In this document: positions 6,953 through 8,930 of the stretch, piece after piece
How the letters are laid out: each line of letters begins with the position of its first letter
Position numbering within the stretch: position 1 is the first letter of the stretch
Source: Candidatus Magasanikiibacteriota bacterium
Lineage (GTDB): Bacteria; Patescibacteriota; Patescibacteriia; Magasanikbacterales; GWA2-37-8
Direction: 5' to 3'
DNA length: 8,930 nucleotides
Assembly (NCBI GenBank): GCA_903858555.1
Contig: CAIOJG010000177.1
Span: forward strand, 1-8,930
Translations under genes and position numbers: made by a program
The notes under the pieces: model-generated
What the model was told of the DNA's origin: nothing
The model's database searches: none
The model's input: only the letters and a program-made list of their open reading frames with translations

Positions 6953-7705
6953 TTATTTTAAATTTTTCAAAAAACCATCCCAAGTATCAAACGGTATGAC
7001 ACCTTCCACTTTTTCACCATTGATAAAAAAAGTTGGTGTACCACCAATACCAAAACTGGCGGCATCGGAATAATCTTTGTTCACAACTGTTTTCATTTCT
7101 TGTCCGTCCATGCAAGCTTTCATTTTTGGCAAATCCAAATCAAAATGTGTCGCCAACGTCGCGATATCATCATCACTTAAATCTTCGCCCAGACTTTCTT
7201 GATTATCAAAAAACCAATCATGAAACGGCCAATAATAATGCTGCTCATTGGCACACATCGCTAAAATCGAAAGTTGATTTGACCCGGGATGGGTACTTTC
7301 AACCGGAAAATTACGCACAATCAATTTTACTTTATTGCCATATTTTTGCATCACCTGGCGGATAATTGGTTCTTCGGCCTTGGTATAAGGGCATTTGAAA
7401 TCCACAAATTCCACTATTGTCACTTTAGGGTTGTTCGCCCCTAAAAATGGAGCAGTGCCTAATTCCAAAGTTTTTCTATCGAAAGTTCCGGACTGGTCTG
7501 TATTTTTTACATCAGCCGAAAAACCACCATAAAATTTTTGAAATAAAAACGCGCCATTGCCATTTTTAATCTGCCAATAATAATATATTGTAGTGCCACC
7601 AAAAAACAAAACCCCCACAATCAATACCGTGACTATCGACACCAGCATAATGCCACTAAACTTTTGATACCAACGCAAAGGAGGCGTAAAATTTGTTGAA
7701 TCCAT
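6953..7705 (-). CDS. Membrane-anchored DsbA-like thioredoxin-fold protein with CPYT active site
   Basis: An N-terminal cytoplasmic stub and one membrane helix (about 17-42) anchor a DsbA/Thioredoxin_4-type domain (about 83-250) outside the membrane. The active-site strand reads VEFVDFKCPYTK (98-109). C105 is present, but the second redox cysteine of CxxC is Thr108, coded ACC. The cis-proline loop GGTPTF (221-226) and the extra pair C151 and C198, typical of this branch, are intact. Relatives oxidise or shuffle disulfides in exported proteins. With a single active-site Cys this one may act as an isomerase-like or holdase protein, or form mixed disulfides, rather than as a simple oxidase. It is the first gene of the operon with the cysteine-rich pilin-like protein, its likely client by position. 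The start follows an extended -10 promoter, leaving a leader of only about 14 nt. No DsbB or VKOR partner is visible here. Confidence 0.88.
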   Translation of the reverse strand: MDSTNFTPPLRWYQKFSGIMLVSIVTVLIVGVLFFGGTTIYYYWQIKNGNGAFLFQKFYGGFSADVKNTDQSGTFDRKTLELGTAPFLGANNPKVTIVEFVDFKCPYTKAEEPIIRQVMQKYGNKVKLIVRNFPVESTHPGSNQLSILAMCANEQHYYWPFHDWFFDNQESLGEDLSDDDIATLATHFDLDLPKMKACMDGQEMKTVVNKDYSDAASFGIGGTPTFFINGEKVEGVIPFDTWDGFLKNLK

Positions 7706-7725
7706 AATATTTTTTAGATGGAAAT

Positions 7726-7754
7726 ATTATACCATAATTCCAGAAAAATCAATA
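7726..7754 (-). promoter_or_regulatory. Extended -10 promoter of the dsbA-like/pilin/uvrA operon
   Basis: Read on the minus strand, TATAAT (complement of 7726-7731) is a perfect -10 box. It is preceded by TGG, giving the TGn extended -10. The -35 is weak: either TTGATT at a 15-nt spacing (7747-7752) or TATTGA at 17 nt (7749-7754). Transcription would start near 7719, about 14 nt before the ATG. It lies back to back with the secG promoter. Confidence 0.75.
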
Positions 7755-7761
7755 CTCCATA

Positions 7762-7790
7762 TTGACTAAAGACTGCTTTGGTGGTACACT
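7762..7790 (+). promoter_or_regulatory. Sigma70-type promoter of secG
   Basis: The -35 is TTGACT (7762-7767), the spacer is 17 nt, and the -10 is TACACT (7785-7790). The predicted start is near 7797, giving a leader of about 44 nt. That leader holds a weak possible hairpin (TTCCC at 7806-7810 with GGGAA at 7823-7827, 12-nt loop) and no clear Shine-Dalgarno. The -35 lies only about 7-10 nt from the -35 region of the divergent dsbA-like operon. Confidence 0.8.
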
Positions 7791-7840
7791 ATCTCATATT
7801 AAAGATTCCCTGCACTAAAATCGGGAACGATTAAACCCTT

Positions 7841-8059
7841 ATGAAAGAGACAATTTTAAATTCAATTCAGCTAATCTTAGCCATTATTTTCACAATTGTT
7901 GTGCTTTTACAGCAAAAAGGTTCTGGTTTGGGAGCGGCTTTTGGCGGTTCTGGCAATGTCTACAGCACCCGTCGTGGTCTTGATAAAATTCTTCATTATA
8001 TTACTATCGGCTTGGCCGTGGTTTTATTGGTCATGTCCGTCGTACGCCTGGTTATCTAA
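7841..8059 (+). CDS. secG: Preprotein translocase subunit SecG
   Basis: Small integral membrane subunit of the SecYEG channel that eases SecA-driven protein export. At 72 aa it has the normal SecG layout. Helix one is at about 5-23 and helix two at about 51-70. The conserved cytoplasmic loop between them contains LLQQKGSGLGAAFGG (22-36) followed by STRRGLDKIL (42-51). The start is the only ATG near the promoter, with a leader of about 44 nt. The gene is followed after 23 nt by the substrate-binding protein gene, which probably shares its transcript since no terminator or promoter is seen between them. It diverges from the gene for a DsbA-like protein, which would itself be inserted through Sec. 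Confidence 0.96.
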   Translation: MKETILNSIQLILAIIFTIVVLLQQKGSGLGAAFGGSGNVYSTRRGLDKILHYITIGLAVVLLVMSVVRLVI

Positions 8060-8082
8060 AAACCGGCTTTAAATTTTAGTCA

Positions 8083-8930
8083 ATGAGCTGGAAATTTTCT
8101 TCCATCTTTTCGCCTTTTAAAAGCGAAAAATCCGGCCGGAGCAGTCATTTTGATCTGAAACTTCTCAGGCAAACTCAAGGCAAATCCTTGCCTAGTTTTA
8201 AACAACTCAAGTATTTGGGCAGTTTTTTGGATAAAAAGGAAAAAAACGTTCTAATCGGCGCGACCGGACTGCTTTTTATTGCATTGATTGGCTGGGCTAG
8301 CTACATTATATCTACCAATTCTGTCTTGGTGCCAAAAAACGGCGGTGAGTATTCCGAAGGTTTAGTCGGACAACCAAAATACATCAACCCAATTTTTGCT
8401 TCTACCAACGATATTGATGCCGATCTCACCAAACTAATATATTCCGGACTTTTCAAGTATGAAAATGGTAAGATTGTGAATGATTTAGCGGACAGCTTCA
8501 GTATTGGTGATGACCAAAAAACTTACGATATTACATTAAAACCTAATCTAAAATGGTCTGACGGCGAACCTTTGACCGCGGATGATATTTTGTACACATT
8601 TGATATGATACAAAATGCCCAATCCGGCTCACCGTTGATTGCCTCATTTCAAGGGGTGCGTGTAGACAAAACCGGTGACAATAGCGTCCGTTTTACTTTA
8701 AAAACACCCTACGCTCCTTTTTTACAAAGCCTCACTATTGGCATTTTGCCAGAGCACGCTTGGTCTGAAATTCCGCCAACCAATATTCGTTTAGCCAAAT
8801 TAAATATTCAACCAATTGGTTCGGGTGCTTGGAAATTTTCCAAGATGGTCAAAGATACAACTGGTAATATCCAGACTTATACTTTTGTACCAAATGAAAA
8901 TTACTACAATAAAAAACCATATTTACAAAC
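8083..8930 (+). CDS. Oligopeptide-type ABC transporter substrate-binding protein (SBP_bac_5), 3' end outside window
   Basis: The frame is open from ATG 8083 to the window edge (282 codons plus 2 nt). An in-frame TAG at 8077-8079 makes this the earliest possible ATG. Residues 1-53 are basic and probably cytoplasmic, about 54-77 form a single membrane helix, and the binding domain starts near 87. Family marks are GLVGQPKYINPIF (92-104), a Leu-Ile-Tyr-Ser-Gly-Leu stretch near 118-123 and the signature LKWSDGEPLTADDILYTFD (156-174). These match DppA/OppA-type proteins that bind peptides or other small solutes. Unusually there is no signal peptidase II lipobox; the protein is anchored by an uncleaved helix behind a long cytoplasmic leader. 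No transporter permease or ATPase gene is in view. The substrate is unknown. Confidence 0.9.
   Translation, partial: MSWKFSSIFSPFKSEKSGRSSHFDLKLLRQTQGKSLPSFKQLKYLGSFLDKKEKNVLIGATGLLFIALIGWASYIISTNSVLVPKNGGEYSEGLVGQPKYINPIFASTNDIDADLTKLIYSGLFKYENGKIVNDLADSFSIGDDQKTYDITLKPNLKWSDGEPLTADDILYTFDMIQNAQSGSPLIASFQGVRVDKTGDNSVRFTLKTPYAPFLQSLTIGILPEHAWSEIPPTNIRLAKLNIQPIGSGAWKFSKMVKDTTGNIQTYTFVPNENYYNKKPYLQ
8107..8140. repeat. Two adjacent palindromes inside the 5' end of the substrate-binding protein gene
   Basis: TTTTCGC (8107-8113) and GCGAAAA (8123-8129) are inverted arms around CTTTTAAAA, whose TTTTAAAA is itself self-complementary. One base later TCCGGCCGGA (8131-8140) is a perfect 10-bp palindrome. 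Both lie 24-58 nt after the start codon and are coding sequence. Any role, such as RNA folding that affects translation downstream of secG, is unproven. Confidence 0.5.

Noticed and set aside
7033..7365. Open frame of about 110 codons on the plus strand
   Set aside because: It is antisense to the DsbA-like domain with clear motifs; no promoter, no family resemblance.
8061..8082. Possible terminator between secG and the substrate-binding protein gene (ACCGGCTTTAAATTTT)
   Set aside because: CCGG is self-complementary but cannot form a stem with a loop, and no paired arms precede the T run.
51..8930. Recoded TGA (SR1/Gracilibacteria-type code 25)
   Set aside because: All genes are complete under the standard code, no in-frame TGA is needed, and all eight visible stops are TAA, so there is no evidence for recoding.

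Overview
The window looks like a piece of a compact, A+T-rich bacterial chromosome. It most probably comes from a member of the Candidate Phyla Radiation (Patescibacteria, Parcubacteria-like). Three things suggest this. There is a two-helix 'type IV secretion pilin'-like membrane protein of the kind that recurs in those genomes, a membrane-anchored oligopeptide-binding protein sits directly behind secG, and none of the nine gene starts has a Shine-Dalgarno sequence. All eight complete genes end in TAA and read through under the standard bacterial code. The lineage call is an inference from protein style and gene order. No rRNA or phylogenetic test was possible.

Layout. Positions 1-31 are the 3' end of a tRNA without an encoded CCA. 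A forward run follows: an unrecognised histidine-rich 192-aa protein (51-629), an S4-domain RluA/RluD-family pseudouridine synthase (637-1605) and guanylate kinase gmk (1607-2179). These three are almost contiguous. A strong sigma70-type promoter (TTGACA, 17-nt spacer, TAAAAT) then drives rplS, ribosomal protein L19 (2251-2610). A perfect hairpin flanked by A and T runs at 2619-2650 separates rplS from the convergent reverse-strand block and probably terminates both.

The reverse-strand block is read from 7705 down to 2652. It holds a membrane-anchored DsbA-like thioredoxin-fold protein, a 491-aa cysteine-rich pilin-like protein and full-length uvrA. The gaps are only 3 and 5 nt, so this looks like one operon from an extended -10 promoter at 7726-7731. 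Directly behind that promoter, and divergent from it, a second strong promoter (TTGACT, 17-nt spacer, TACACT) drives secG (7841-8059). secG is followed 23 nt later by an oligopeptide-binding SBP_bac_5 protein that runs off the right edge.

How the genes fit together. The left half is translation and nucleotide housekeeping (tRNA, pseudouridine synthase, GMP kinase, L19). The right half concerns export and the cell surface. SecG belongs to the Sec channel, and the DsbA-like protein, the pilin-like protein and the solute-binding protein would all be inserted or exported through it. The most interesting points are two. The DsbA-like protein has CPYT where the CxxC redox motif is expected, and it lies immediately upstream of a secreted protein with 14 cysteines outside its signal peptide. 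That pilin-like protein also carries an unrecognised C-terminal extracytoplasmic region of about 330 residues. The nucleotide excision repair gene uvrA at the end of this envelope operon is an unexpected partner. I see no CRISPR array, insertion sequence, phage gene or pseudogene, and no gene-free stretch over 300 bases.
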